From Pseudomonas viridiflava (GTDB lineage: Bacteria; Pseudomonadota; Gammaproteobacteria; Pseudomonadales; Pseudomonadaceae): a stretch of DNA of 52,553 bases. Shown in pieces: positions 26,646 to 34,420 of this stretch (position 1 is its first letter; each line of letters opens with the position of its first letter). The DNA lies in assembly GCF_001642795.1 (NCBI RefSeq), contig NZ_LKEH01000017.1, forward strand, positions 158,824-211,376. The letters run 5' to 3'. Both the position numbers and the translations under genes were made by a program. A model generated the notes under the pieces. That model was not told the DNA's origin. It did no database searches and saw nothing but the letters and a program-made list of their open reading frames with translations.

Positions 26646-27001
26646 GGCTGCACCTGCGCGCGTTGCTGTTCCAATAGCAGACGAATGTCGATCTCCTCAC
26701 GAATCACGTCTTCGGCCAGCGCCCGGATATCGGGCTCGGCGTCCAGCGCAGGCAAGACTTCGTCGAGCAGATAACGCAGGGTCTGGAGCGAGCGTACGGT
26801 GCCGAACAGCTCGGTGCTGGCAGCAGCGGCCTGATCCGTCTGCTCCAGCTCGCCACGCAGCGACCGGCGAACCTTTCTTTCGCGCTGGTCGAGCAATGCT
26901 TCGAAACGCGGCGCCTGGCGTGGCGACACCGGAGCGACGCGTTCAACGGCCGGCAGCGGCTCGCCAGGGGATGGAAGTACGGGGCGCAGGTCGACTTTCA
27001 T
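26642..27001 (-). CDS. Unknown secretion-cluster protein
   Basis: A 119-residue cytosolic protein that I do not recognise. The first 35 residues are proline-rich; the rest is helical and charged, with many Glu, Arg and Leu residues (RFEALLDQRERKVRRSLRGE, then LRYLLDEVLPALDAEPDIRA), and it ends in a Gln-rich helix. It overlaps sctD and the TPR gene by four bases each, so it should be made in proportion with them. A cytosolic chaperone or regulator of the machine is possible, but nothing in the sequence proves it. Confidence 0.7.
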   Translation of the reverse strand: MKVDLRPVLPSPGEPLPAVERVAPVSPRQAPRFEALLDQRERKVRRSLRGELEQTDQAAAASTELFGTVRSLQTLRYLLDEVLPALDAEPDIRALAEDVIREEIDIRLLLEQQRAQVQP

Positions 27002-27963
27002 AACGTAAACACAAACCTTTCCTGGCCGCGCACCAGACGCACCTGATCATCGGCGATGCCTTCCAGGGTCCAGTTGTCCTGCAGCGCTGCGCCGGGATAG
27101 ACGCGCTTGCCGTGCTCATCGATCACGTAAGGATCTGGACCGAACCAGACCGCCTGAAAACGTACACGAGGCTTGGCCACCGAAGCTGCCAGCTGCACTT
27201 TGGGGGTCAGTACGATGTGTTGGCCGAACTGGCTGTCGAATGCGCGCTGGACCTGCAGCCAGCTACCTTTCTGTTCCGGGGAATAGGTGCCTTCCACACC
27301 GAGCTGTCCGCCAGGCCCTGTGCCGTTGTGGCTGACAAGGTGCAACTGTTGAAGCCCAGCGTCTTTCAACGCCTGCTCAAGCCAGCCTTGCGCCTGAGCG
27401 AGCGTCGGGGCCGGGGCGGCTGCGGGCAACTGTTTCTGGTTGATGCCCGCTGCTCGTATGGCATCTTCGCGCGGAGCATGCAGCGCAAACGCGGTCGCGC
27501 ATATCAGCAACAGCGTCAACGCAGCGAAAAGCCCCCAGACCCGAGGGGAGCGGGTGTTCGGAACATCGGAGACGACTGCTTGCAGCCGGTCTGCACGCAG
27601 ACAAAGCCGGGCCTGACCCAGCTCCAGTTCCACTGGCAGTCGGACTCGCTGACCCGTGCCTGCAGCCAGTACGGCACGCAGGCCGCTGGCGTGAATGAAA
27701 GCGACATCACCGCCGCTGGCTTCGATGGCCACCTGACCGCGATCCGCAGGGTCACGACCAAAAACCAGACGCACATGCTGTGCGGCGATATCGGTATCGC
27801 TCAGGATGAGGTCGGCAGGCGCGGCGCTGCCGATGCTGTAGCTCGGCTTGTCCAGCGCCAGCGAAACACCCTTGTGCAAACCTTGAAGAATTTCGAGCAC
27901 ACACGTGCTCTGGCCGGGCGCCGCAGTATCGGGCGTCGACTTGAATGAAATCAGGGCTGTCAT
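26998..27963 (-). CDS. sctD: Type III secretion inner-ring protein SctD (y4yQ/HrpQ-like)
   Basis: A 321-residue protein. An FHA-like N-terminal cytoplasmic domain (about 20-125: LEILQGLHKGVSLALDKPSY, SIGSAAPADLILSDTDI) is followed by one membrane helix at about 142-160 (WGLFAALTLLLICATAFAL) and a periplasmic part with ring-building motifs. This is the SctD architecture; it pairs with SctJ to form the inner-membrane ring. It lies where y4yQ is found in rhizobial clusters. Its end overlaps the next gene by four bases. The ATG is 122 bases after the stop of the small upstream gene, past a strong hairpin. Confidence 0.87.
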   Translation of the reverse strand: MTALISFKSTPDTAAPGQSTCVLEILQGLHKGVSLALDKPSYSIGSAAPADLILSDTDIAAQHVRLVFGRDPADRGQVAIEASGGDVAFIHASGLRAVLAAGTGQRVRLPVELELGQARLCLRADRLQAVVSDVPNTRSPRVWGLFAALTLLLICATAFALHAPREDAIRAAGINQKQLPAAAPAPTLAQAQGWLEQALKDAGLQQLHLVSHNGTGPGGQLGVEGTYSPEQKGSWLQVQRAFDSQFGQHIVLTPKVQLAASVAKPRVRFQAVWFGPDPYVIDEHGKRVYPGAALQDNWTLEGIADDQVRLVRGQERFVFTL

Positions 27964-28050
27964 GATCGAGTCACCACCGTGTGATTTACCGGAAACGGCA
28001 CGTCAGAGCCGGGTAAAACTGTCGATCGCAAGACTTTTCGTGAAGAGAAG

Positions 28051-28078
28051 ATGCGGGCAGCGGCGAGGCTGCCCGCAT
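28051..28078 (-). terminator. Hairpin between candidate needle gene and sctD
   Basis: ATGCGGGCAGC (28051-28061) and GCTGCCCGCAT (28068-28078) form a perfect 11-pair stem with a six-base loop, just after the stop codon of the small upstream gene on the reverse strand. What follows it in transcription direction is CTTCTCTTC rather than a pure T run. It may act as a partial terminator or an mRNA-stabilising end, which would give more transcript of the first gene than of sctD onward. Confidence 0.65.
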
Positions 28079-28085
28079 GGCAACG

Positions 28086-28247
28086 TCAGTTCTGCGGACG
28101 TTGCTTGGTCGCGTCCAGCTCTGCTTTTTTGGCAGTGGAGATTTCGGTGATCTTGGCCGATTTCTCGATAGCCATATCAAAGGTGGCGGACATTTTTTCG
28201 ATCGCTGCGTCAGAGTTGCCGGAGCTTACGGGTGGAGTAGAACTCAT
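28086..28247 (-). CDS. Small secretion-cluster protein, candidate needle/pilin (nopA position)
   Basis: A 53-residue protein, MSSTPPVSSGNSDAAIEKMS... ending DATKQRPQN. The strong ribosome site AAGGAG lies seven bases before the ATG at 28247, which decides the start; a longer frame to 28298 has none. No signal peptide, no cysteine or aromatic residue apart from one Phe; the centre is an amphipathic helix (AIEKMSATFDMAIEKSAKIT). It is the first gene before sctD, as nopA (the T3 pilus subunit) is in rhizobia, and a hairpin follows it. A needle or pilus subunit is the best guess, unproven, since SctF motifs are not evident. Confidence 0.6.
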   Translation of the reverse strand: MSSTPPVSSGNSDAAIEKMSATFDMAIEKSAKITEISTAKKAELDATKQRPQN

Positions 28248-28418
28248 GTTGTTTCTCCTTGCTTCGAGGGAAGTTGTACCTGCCGACAGGCAAGCCAAAA
28301 AAGCGATGACCGGACACTTTTGCGCATTGAACTGCGCGCTTCATAGTTGGCGATTACGCCACTAAAAAAGTTTGTTGTCCGACCCCACAAATACTACGCA
28401 GCGACTATTGGACTGTGC

Positions 28419-28434
28419 TGTGAAACGTTGTGAA
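28419..28434 (+). promoter_or_regulatory. Direct repeat copy 1, candidate operator
   Basis: TGTGAAACGTTGTGAA. It matches 28604-28619 at 15 of 16 bases, on the same strand. Each copy itself contains two TTGTGAA-like half sites about ten bases apart (TGTGAAA and TTGTGAA), one helical turn, as expected for a protein bound on one DNA face. Confidence 0.5.
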
Positions 28435-28603
28435 TTTGCGAAAACAGGTATAAACGAAAGATATCGGACAAGTAATATCAAAATGATATTTATCAACAGC
28501 AATTATATTTTTCGGAACAGTGAACTTTATATCAGACGCCGGCAGCTCAACGCGTGCGGCACAGAGACAGACGTGCCGTGCCCCAGGGCGCTTTCAAGCC
28601 GGT

Positions 28604-28619
28604 TGTGAAATGTTGTGAA
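28604..28619 (+). promoter_or_regulatory. Direct repeat copy 2, candidate operator
   Basis: TGTGAAATGTTGTGAA, the second copy, 185 bases from the first and about 230 bases before the start codon of the HrpK-type gene. The similarity continues loosely after the core (A-rich, then GC). Confidence 0.5.
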
Positions 28620-28847
28620 AAAGCACTTCGCAACCCTTATATGTCACGCAGCAATGTTAGTGTCATGCAAGTAACACCCTGCACTATCGCAATTGGCCGC
28701 CACTAAACCACGGCACAATTCAATGACCCGCTCACGCTCGCAAGTGTATGTCGCCCGAAAGGCCGAGACTGGCCTGTGCCTCTTGGCGAGGCAACGCGCG
28801 GTCCGTTTCGAGACGAAGTCCAACCGTTACAACAGGAGTCATATGGT

Positions 28848-31800
28848 ATGTCGACACCCTCGATAGGTCAGACACCCGGCCCTCTTCCCTCGGCAACGCC
28901 AGGCTTCAATGCCAAGGCCCGTTTCACACAGTTGCTGCAGACCAGTAACCGCAATGGCACTCAGTACCGACCGGCTGGCGCCAACGATAAAGCGCCGGCG
29001 CTGACTGACTACACCTCCATTGAAAAGCCAGGCACGGTTGCGGCCGACACGGTGCGCTACGTCACACAGGATGGCGACCACGTGCTGGTCAGCAAATCCA
29101 CGAGCCCGGCGCTCTACCAACAGGTGGTCGAAGACCAGCCGCGCGTGGCCGGTTTCAAGGCCAGCGTCGAGGCTGGCTACGCGCTGGCCAACGCTGACGC
29201 GGCGGCACCCGAAACGCTGAGCGGCTATTCACGTATCGGTCCGCCGGACGAAAGCGGGCCGGGGCTCATTCGTTATGAGGCCGCCGATGGCAGCAAGGTC
29301 ATTGTGTCGCGGCAGCAGAGCCCTGAACTGTTCAAACAGGTAGCGTCTGACTTCAAGGCCCTGTCTGGCGTGGGCAGCAGCCAGCGTGAAGGCTATCGCG
29401 TGGCAGGAGCGGATGAGAAACCACCCGAAAAACTGGGTGACTTCGCCGTGGTCGGGCCGGTGGATGAAGTCGGTCCCGGAGTCATGCGCTACGTGGACCG
29501 CGAAGGCAACAAGATCGTCGTGGCAGAGCGTGACAACCCTGAGCTGTACAAGGCCGCGAAGGACGCATTCACGAGCCTGACCGGTTTGAGCAAGAGCGAA
29601 GGCGAAGGCTATCGCAGGGCGGGTGACAACGAAGTGTGGCCGCCCGTGTTCGGCACCACGGTCGGCCCGCTGGACGAAGCGGGTCCAGGCACCATCCGTT
29701 ATGAACACAATGGCGAAAAGGTCGTGGTGGCGCGGGACGATAACCCGAAACTGTTCGAGTACCTGTCAGCCTTGCGAACCGTCGTGTCCGATCCGGAGAA
29801 AAGGAAAGCACTGGAAACAGCCGTCAATGAGGGGCAAATTCTGGCCGACGGTAATACCCCGATCCCGAAACTGGGCGACATCACCGAGTTCAACTGGGTC
29901 ACCGGCCAGGAAGGCAGCCAGATAAGCTACAAGAATCAGGCGGGTGAGCGAATCGTCGTCTCCGAATCCTTGACGCCCGAGTTGTTCGAAAAGGTCAGCA
30001 CGCTCAACGATACCTGGGCGAAGATTCACAGTAGTGAAGCGGAAGGCTACAAACTGGCTGGCCCGAACGACTTCCTGAAAAACAAGGACATTGTGATTGG
30101 CTCGCCGGATGAGCTGGGCGATGGCCTGATCCGGTTCGCCAACGGTGATGACAAGTTCATCGTATCCAAGGATCAAAGTCCTCAGCTGTATGACGATGTC
30201 GTTGCGAAATGGAACGAGCTGGGTACGGGCAATATCGGTGAGACGCGCACCCGCCACAACCTGCCTCCCGCTGCCGAACTGGACCTGATGGGCCAGAAAA
30301 CCGGGGTCAAGGCTGACAAGGACGATGAAAACTCTCCCGAGCTGAATGTCGGCGAACTGGCCACCAAAGAGCTGCTGGATCAGTACCGCGAAGGCGTCAA
30401 GAAGGGGGAAATCCCCAAGGATGATCCGCGCGCCAAGCTGGTGAGAGCCATCGAAGCACAGGCCGCCTACGACAACGGCCGTGGCCTGACCGGCTATGAA
30501 GAAGCCCAGGGCGCCTTTGGTGGTACATGGCGGGAGTTCGACAGCAAGCAGACTCAACTAAGTTCGGCGGACATGCACGACATCATCGATGGCGGCAAGC
30601 TGCAGGAACAACTGACGACGCTGTTCTCGGATCCGACCGTGCAGCAGGATTACCAGACCAAGATGACCGACGCGCTGGGCAAGGTGCCCGACAAGGACGC
30701 CATCAAGCAAAAGCTGATCGACCTGACGGCCAATCCCGATTACGTGCTGTACCTCAAGGACCTCAAGGCGCAGGGCCTTGGACAGGAAGCCCAGAAAGAC
30801 CTGAGCGACACCCTGTCATCGCTGGCACTGGTCGACCCCGAGGCAGCGAGCAAGGCGGCGCAGTCGATCCAGGCCGATGGCCTCACCAGTGACCTCAATG
30901 ACCTGGTTGCCGACCCGTCGAAGATCAGTGACGAAAACAACGCACTGGCCACCAAGGACCTGTTCGGCCTGCTCAAGGGCGAGCTGAAGGGCATTCTGGT
31001 CGACCTGCCCCGCCACCTGCAGCCCACGTTCGAGAAATTCATCCAGGAAGGCGTCGTCGGCAACGCCAAGACCGAGGACATCGCCAAGGCGCTCAAGGAA
31101 GTCGGCAAGGCTTACCAGGAAAAAGGCTCGGTGAGCGAAGCCGACATCAAGACCGCCCTGTCCAAGCCCTACATCCCGGTTGCCGACCGCGGCAAACTGG
31201 GTGAAATCTTCAACACCCTCAACAGCAAGGGCGTGATGGGCTCGGTGGCTGCGGGGGTTTCACTGTTCTCGGCCATTTATCAAATGGTGGGTCAAGGTGG
31301 AAAACTGGGCGAAACGCCTCTCCAGCGTCTGAGCATTGCCAAGGACTTCATCAGTTTTGCCGGCGGCGCGAGCCATTTCGTCAAACTGGCCGACAAGGTG
31401 GGTGACCTGATGGGCAAAGGTGGCCTGGTCGACCTGCTGGGTCTGGACAAGACCGTACCGGAAATCTGGGGCAAGTCGGACATGAAGCCGCCCAAGGTCG
31501 AAGTCAGCCCCAGTGGCCTGAGTGCCGAGCGGCTCGCCGAGATCCGTACTGCGCTGGACATCCCTGACAACCAGCGCATGGACCTCATCGGCGACCTGAC
31601 CGGCAATGCGCAGGCCGAGCACAAGGCAATGGAGGGTATTTCCCAGCGTCTGGACAGCGAGGTCAAACTCAAGCCCGGTGTCTCGGCCAAGATTGCGGGC
31701 TCGGTGGTGAAAGTATTGGGACCGGCGACTGACCTGGCGGGCGGTTTTGCCGACATCGTACTTGGTGCCTTCACCATCAAGGACGGGGTCAAGTCCGGTG

Positions 31801-32327
31801 ACAAGCTGGCTCAGGCCGCGGGAGGCTTGCAGATCGCGGGCGGTGCATTCGGCGCGTCTGCCGGGGTGCTGGGCACCGCAGCGCTGGTTGGCGCGGGTGG
31901 AGCAGCCGCTACCGCGCTGGCCGGGCCGTTCTTTCTGGTCGGGGTGGTTATCGCCGTGGTGGGCGGGATCATCGGTTACTTCGTCGACCACAACAAGAAG
32001 CAGAAAGCGTCCGAGAAGGAAAACGACTGGTATCGGGATCTGGCCGCCGATGGCCTGTTGCAGGCCGACTGGGGCGACAAGGTGGAATACGCGCATTACT
32101 CGATTCACCATTATCGCGAACGCGAAGCGCCTGAAGACGACAGCCTCTTCCGTTTCCAGCGCGCCGAGTGGGAGCACTTCGACGAAACGCCGCAGAAAAA
32201 AGGCTCGTCCAGCAACCGACTGGATGAAACGTTGCACGTGGAGTACGGCGAACCGCACAAGTCGCCGGATACCCAGCAACGTGACGACCTGAGGAACGCG
32301 CCACGCTGGGGCGGCTCGAAGGTCTGA
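28848..32327 (+). CDS. Large HrpK-type type III translocator/effector candidate with N-terminal repeats
   Basis: A 1159-residue protein without signal peptide. The first 40 residues are rich in Ser, Thr, Pro and Gly, as in many T3SS substrates. Residues about 40-458 hold six repeats of about 72 residues (starts near 40, 111, 183, 255, 330, 401), each with a G-x-x-D-E-x-G-P-G-x-x-R-Y core and a P-E-L-[YF] end. The rest resembles the HrpK family: a long helical region and, near 985-1048, Gly/Ala-rich hydrophobic segments (FFLVGVVIAVVGGIIGYFVD), then a polar tail. HrpK of the classical system is a putative translocator. The ATG at 28848 follows AGGAG by nine bases; the upstream in-frame ATG at 28776 lacks a site. 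Confidence 0.75.
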   Translation: MSTPSIGQTPGPLPSATPGFNAKARFTQLLQTSNRNGTQYRPAGANDKAPALTDYTSIEKPGTVAADTVRYVTQDGDHVLVSKSTSPALYQQVVEDQPRVAGFKASVEAGYALANADAAAPETLSGYSRIGPPDESGPGLIRYEAADGSKVIVSRQQSPELFKQVASDFKALSGVGSSQREGYRVAGADEKPPEKLGDFAVVGPVDEVGPGVMRYVDREGNKIVVAERDNPELYKAAKDAFTSLTGLSKSEGEGYRRAGDNEVWPPVFGTTVGPLDEAGPGTIRYEHNGEKVVVARDDNPKLFEYLSALRTVVSDPEKRKALETAVNEGQILADGNTPIPKLGDITEFNWVTGQEGSQISYKNQAGERIVVSESLTPELFEKVSTLNDTWAKIHSSEAEGYKLAGPNDFLKNKDIVIGSPDELGDGLIRFANGDDKFIVSKDQSPQLYDDVVAKWNELGTGNIGETRTRHNLPPAAELDLMGQKTGVKADKDDENSPELNVGELATKELLDQYREGVKKGEIPKDDPRAKLVRAIEAQAAYDNGRGLTGYEEAQGAFGGTWREFDSKQTQLSSADMHDIIDGGKLQEQLTTLFSDPTVQQDYQTKMTDALGKVPDKDAIKQKLIDLTANPDYVLYLKDLKAQGLGQEAQKDLSDTLSSLALVDPEAASKAAQSIQADGLTSDLNDLVADPSKISDENNALATKDLFGLLKGELKGILVDLPRHLQPTFEKFIQEGVVGNAKTEDIAKALKEVGKAYQEKGSVSEADIKTALSKPYIPVADRGKLGEIFNTLNSKGVMGSVAAGVSLFSAIYQMVGQGGKLGETPLQRLSIAKDFISFAGGASHFVKLADKVGDLMGKGGLVDLLGLDKTVPEIWGKSDMKPPKVEVSPSGLSAERLAEIRTALDIPDNQRMDLIGDLTGNAQAEHKAMEGISQRLDSEVKLKPGVSAKIAGSVVKVLGPATDLAGGFADIVLGAFTIKDGVKSGDKLAQAAGGLQIAGGAFGASAGVLGTAALVGAGGAAATALAGPFFLVGVVIAVVGGIIGYFVDHNKKQKASEKENDWYRDLAADGLLQADWGDKVEYAHYSIHHYREREAPEDDSLFRFQRAEWEHFDETPQKKGSSSNRLDETLHVEYGEPHKSPDTQQRDDLRNAPRWGGSKV

Positions 32328-32354
32328 TCAGCCTTTCAGCCATGGTTACAACCC

Positions 32355-32382
32355 GAAAGCCGCTTCCCTGGAAGCGGCTTTC
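32355..32382. terminator. Bidirectional terminator between HrpK-type gene and VOC gene
   Basis: GAAAGCCGCTTC (32355-32366) and GAAGCGGCTTTC (32371-32382) form a 12-pair stem with a four-base loop. It lies 28 bases after one stop codon and just after the stop of the convergent gene, so it can serve both. Confidence 0.8.
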
Positions 32383-32388
32383 TGCCCT

Positions 32389-32814
32389 TCACTTGGCGAA
32401 CAGCTGACTCATGTCCTTGAACGCCTTGAACTCCAGCGCATTGCCGCACGGATCGAACAGGAACATGGTGGCCTGCTCGCCGACCTGCCCTTTGAAGCGG
32501 ATGTAAGGTTCGATCACGAACTGCGTCCCCAGCGACCTCAGGCGCTCGGCCAACGCTTCCCACTGTTCCCAGTGCAGGATGATGCCGAAATGCGGAACCG
32601 GCACATCGTGACCGTCCACCGCATTGCTGTGAACGTGTTCCTGCGAAGACGTCTTCGGGTGTTGGTGGATTACCAACTGGTGCCCGTAGAAATCGAAGTC
32701 TACCCACTGCTCGCTGGAACGACCTTCAGCCAGGCCGAACACTTCGCCGTAAAAACTGCGCGCGGCAGCCAGGTCATAAACAGGTATCGCCAGATGAAAA
32801 GGTGAAAGGCTCAT
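32389..32814 (-). CDS. VOC-family (glyoxalase/dioxygenase fold) protein
   Basis: A 141-residue vicinal oxygen chelate protein: [20 protein letters not shown] at the start, [14 protein letters not shown] at the start of the second half and [15 protein letters not shown] near the end, giving the usual metal ligands His, His and Glu. The fold serves glyoxalases, extradiol dioxygenases and resistance proteins; the substrate is unknown. It is divergent from the LysR gene, which may control it. Confidence 0.85.
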   Translation of the reverse strand: MSLSPFHLAIPVYDLAAARSFYGEVFGLAEGRSSEQWVDFDFYGHQLVIHQHPKTSSQEHVHSNAVDGHDVPVPHFGIILHWEQWEALAERLRSLGTQFVIEPYIRFKGQVGEQATMFLFDPCGNALEFKAFKDMSQLFAK

Positions 32815-32948
32815 TGCAGGCTCCGGGGTCAGGTCTGTTGGGCGGGACGTCGGCGCGTCCTTCTGGATAACGCCGGGTCAATCATATGCGCGAGGACTCA
32901 ACACTAAAATCAATATATATTTCTCGAATACACAAAAGGGATTTATCA

Positions 32949-33821
32949 ATGATTCGCGAGCTCAAGACCCTGGTAGCCGTTGCACAGGCCGGAACCTTTG
33001 CTGCGGCGGGCAACCGGATCGGGCTGACCCAAGCGGCGGTCAGCGCGCAGATGCAGCGTCTGGAGGCCGAACTGGGCTTTGCGCTATTCGAGCGCAAGGG
33101 CCGTTCGGCGCAGTTGAATCGCATGGGGCATCAGACCCTGCTACAGGCGCAGGAGCTGATTCGGCTCTATCACAATCTGGGCTCGTCTCCTGCCGGTCAG
33201 CCCGCCGTGCTGCACCTCACCATCGGTGCCATCGCCTCCATGCAGTGCTCATTACTGCCGGACGCGCTGGCGGCCTTTCATCGCTCATGGCCGCAGTGCC
33301 GGACGCGAGTGATTCCGGGCGTTTCCATGAATCTGGTCAATCAGGTGGATGCCGGCGAAATCGATCTGGCGGCGATTATCCGACCGCCCTTCTCGCTGCA
33401 AAGCGATCTGCGCTGGACCAGTCTTGCGCAGGAACCCTACCGCCTGATCGTGCCTGCCGAGATACCGGGCGATGACTGGATGCAATTGCTCTCCTCACAA
33501 CCCCTGATTCGCTATGACCGCTCTTCGTTTGGTGGCCGGCAGGTGGATCGTTTCCTGCGCCAGATGCCGTTCAGCGTCCGGGAAGTCTGCGAGCTGGATG
33601 AGCTGGAGGCCATCATCAAACTGGTCGCCCGTGGCCTGGGCGTGGCGCTGATACCGCAGACGGCCAGCCACCATCCCTGGCCTGAAGGCATCCGGGCGCT
33701 GGACCTTGGCGAGCGGACCTTTCATCGAGACGTGGGCCTGGTGCACCGCGACCGGCCAAGCCTGAATGAACCGACTATTACCCTGATCGACCTGCTGCAA
33801 CGACCTTCTACGGCTCAGTGA
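32949..33821 (+). CDS. LysR-family transcriptional regulator
   Basis: A 290-residue LysR-type regulator. The winged helix-turn-helix is at the N-terminus (LVAVAQAGTFAAAGNRIGLT, then AAVSAQMQRLEAELGFALFE), followed by the effector-binding domain from about residue 90. The start at 32949 is supported by AAAAGGG eight bases upstream; a longer frame from 32886 lacks family likeness. The gene is divergent from the VOC gene, and LysR proteins often regulate the divergent neighbour. Confidence 0.92.
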   Translation: MIRELKTLVAVAQAGTFAAAGNRIGLTQAAVSAQMQRLEAELGFALFERKGRSAQLNRMGHQTLLQAQELIRLYHNLGSSPAGQPAVLHLTIGAIASMQCSLLPDALAAFHRSWPQCRTRVIPGVSMNLVNQVDAGEIDLAAIIRPPFSLQSDLRWTSLAQEPYRLIVPAEIPGDDWMQLLSSQPLIRYDRSSFGGRQVDRFLRQMPFSVREVCELDELEAIIKLVARGLGVALIPQTASHHPWPEGIRALDLGERTFHRDVGLVHRDRPSLNEPTITLIDLLQRPSTAQ

Positions 33822-33913
33822 CTGACAGCTGTCAGGCAGATCACGGTGAAAAAGATCGAACTCGCCGTTTCGTCGTCCTCTCCAAGGAAGACAGCCATCA
33901 ACGAGGAACCCAC

Positions 33914-34156
33914 ATGAGTAATGACCACGCAAGACCTCAGGACAAGGCGTCAGAAGACCAGCCCTACACCCCCACCGTCGACCAGTCCGGCGAACCTGTC
34001 GAGGTCGTGCGCAAGGACATTGACAATCAGGACTCACCTGCCGAAGGCGTCGACAAGATCATCACCCCGACCTCCAACCGCGAAAAGGAGCAGGACGCCG
34101 AGACCCTCAAGGAAAAGAACCGCGAGGTCGAAGACAAGCTTGCAGGGCGGGAGTGA
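33914..34156 (+). CDS. Small hydrophilic hypothetical protein
   Basis: 80 residues, MSNDHARPQDKASEDQPY... ending VEDKLAGRE. Very rich in Asp, Glu, Lys and Pro, with no hydrophobic segment, so it is probably disordered. Ribosome site GAGGAA precedes the ATG. I do not recognise it; similar small acidic proteins are common in pseudomonads. Confidence 0.7.
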   Translation: MSNDHARPQDKASEDQPYTPTVDQSGEPVEVVRKDIDNQDSPAEGVDKIITPTSNREKEQDAETLKEKNREVEDKLAGRE

Positions 34157-34218
34157 GGGGCGCAAACGTGACTTGAAACACGCGGCTAGCTCACTGCCCC
34201 GCAGTCTTTGCCATTTGT

Positions 34219-34392
34219 GACGCAGAGCGTCACGGGCGGCATACCCACGCGGAGCGTAGGTACGATCAGTGTCGAGGCCGGCTTGCGCATAACGAGGAGC
34301 GCCGAGCATGGGAACGATCACTATTTGTCGGCTCCACCATGATCGTTCCCACGCTCTGCGTGGGAATGCCGCTCAGGACGCTCTGCGTCCCG
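34219..34392. repeat. Dispersed intergenic repeat element
   Basis: A gene-free stretch full of short palindromes: TGACGCAGAGCGTCA, GGGAACGATCA (34310-34320) facing TGATCGTTCCC (34340-34350), CCCACGCTCTGCGTGGG (34348-34364) and GGACGCTCTGCGTCC (34376-34390). Bases 34219-34250 recur at 52393-52424 with 31 of 32 identical. It is a non-coding repeat family of the genome. It may end transcription of both neighbours. Confidence 0.8.
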
Positions 34393-34420
34393 ACGTACGC
34401 AAGAGAAGCACGCTGGCAAA

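Larger units (their letters stand above)
28248..28847. promoter_or_regulatory. AT-rich divergent regulatory region of the secretion cluster
   Basis: 600 bases separate the starts of the divergent candidate needle gene and the HrpK-type gene. The part from about 28440 to 28540 is strikingly AT-rich compared with the rest of the window. The 16-base word TGTGAAAYGTTGTGAA occurs at 28419-28434 and 28604-28619 with one difference. No hrp box (GGAACC with CCACNNA 15-16 bases on) is seen; a GGAACA near 28517 has no matching second half. The short frames here are not convincing genes. Confidence 0.6.

Noticed and set aside
28429..28454. A -35/-10-like pair TTGTGA and TATAAA upstream of the HrpK-type gene
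   Set aside because: The spacing is only 15 bases and it lies far upstream of the start codon, so I do not call a promoter.
28372..28608. A 78-residue open frame in the AT-rich divergent region
   Set aside because: No ribosome site or likeness; the region is better explained as regulatory DNA containing repeats.
28776..28847. Upstream start for the HrpK-type protein
   Set aside because: No ribosome site, whereas AGGAG precedes the ATG at 28848.
31260..32279. A 339-residue open frame opposite the end of the HrpK-type gene
   Set aside because: Antisense frame without start context or family likeness.
33818..33913. N-terminal extension of the 80-residue hydrophilic protein
   Set aside because: GAGGAA directly before the ATG at 33914 supports the shorter form.
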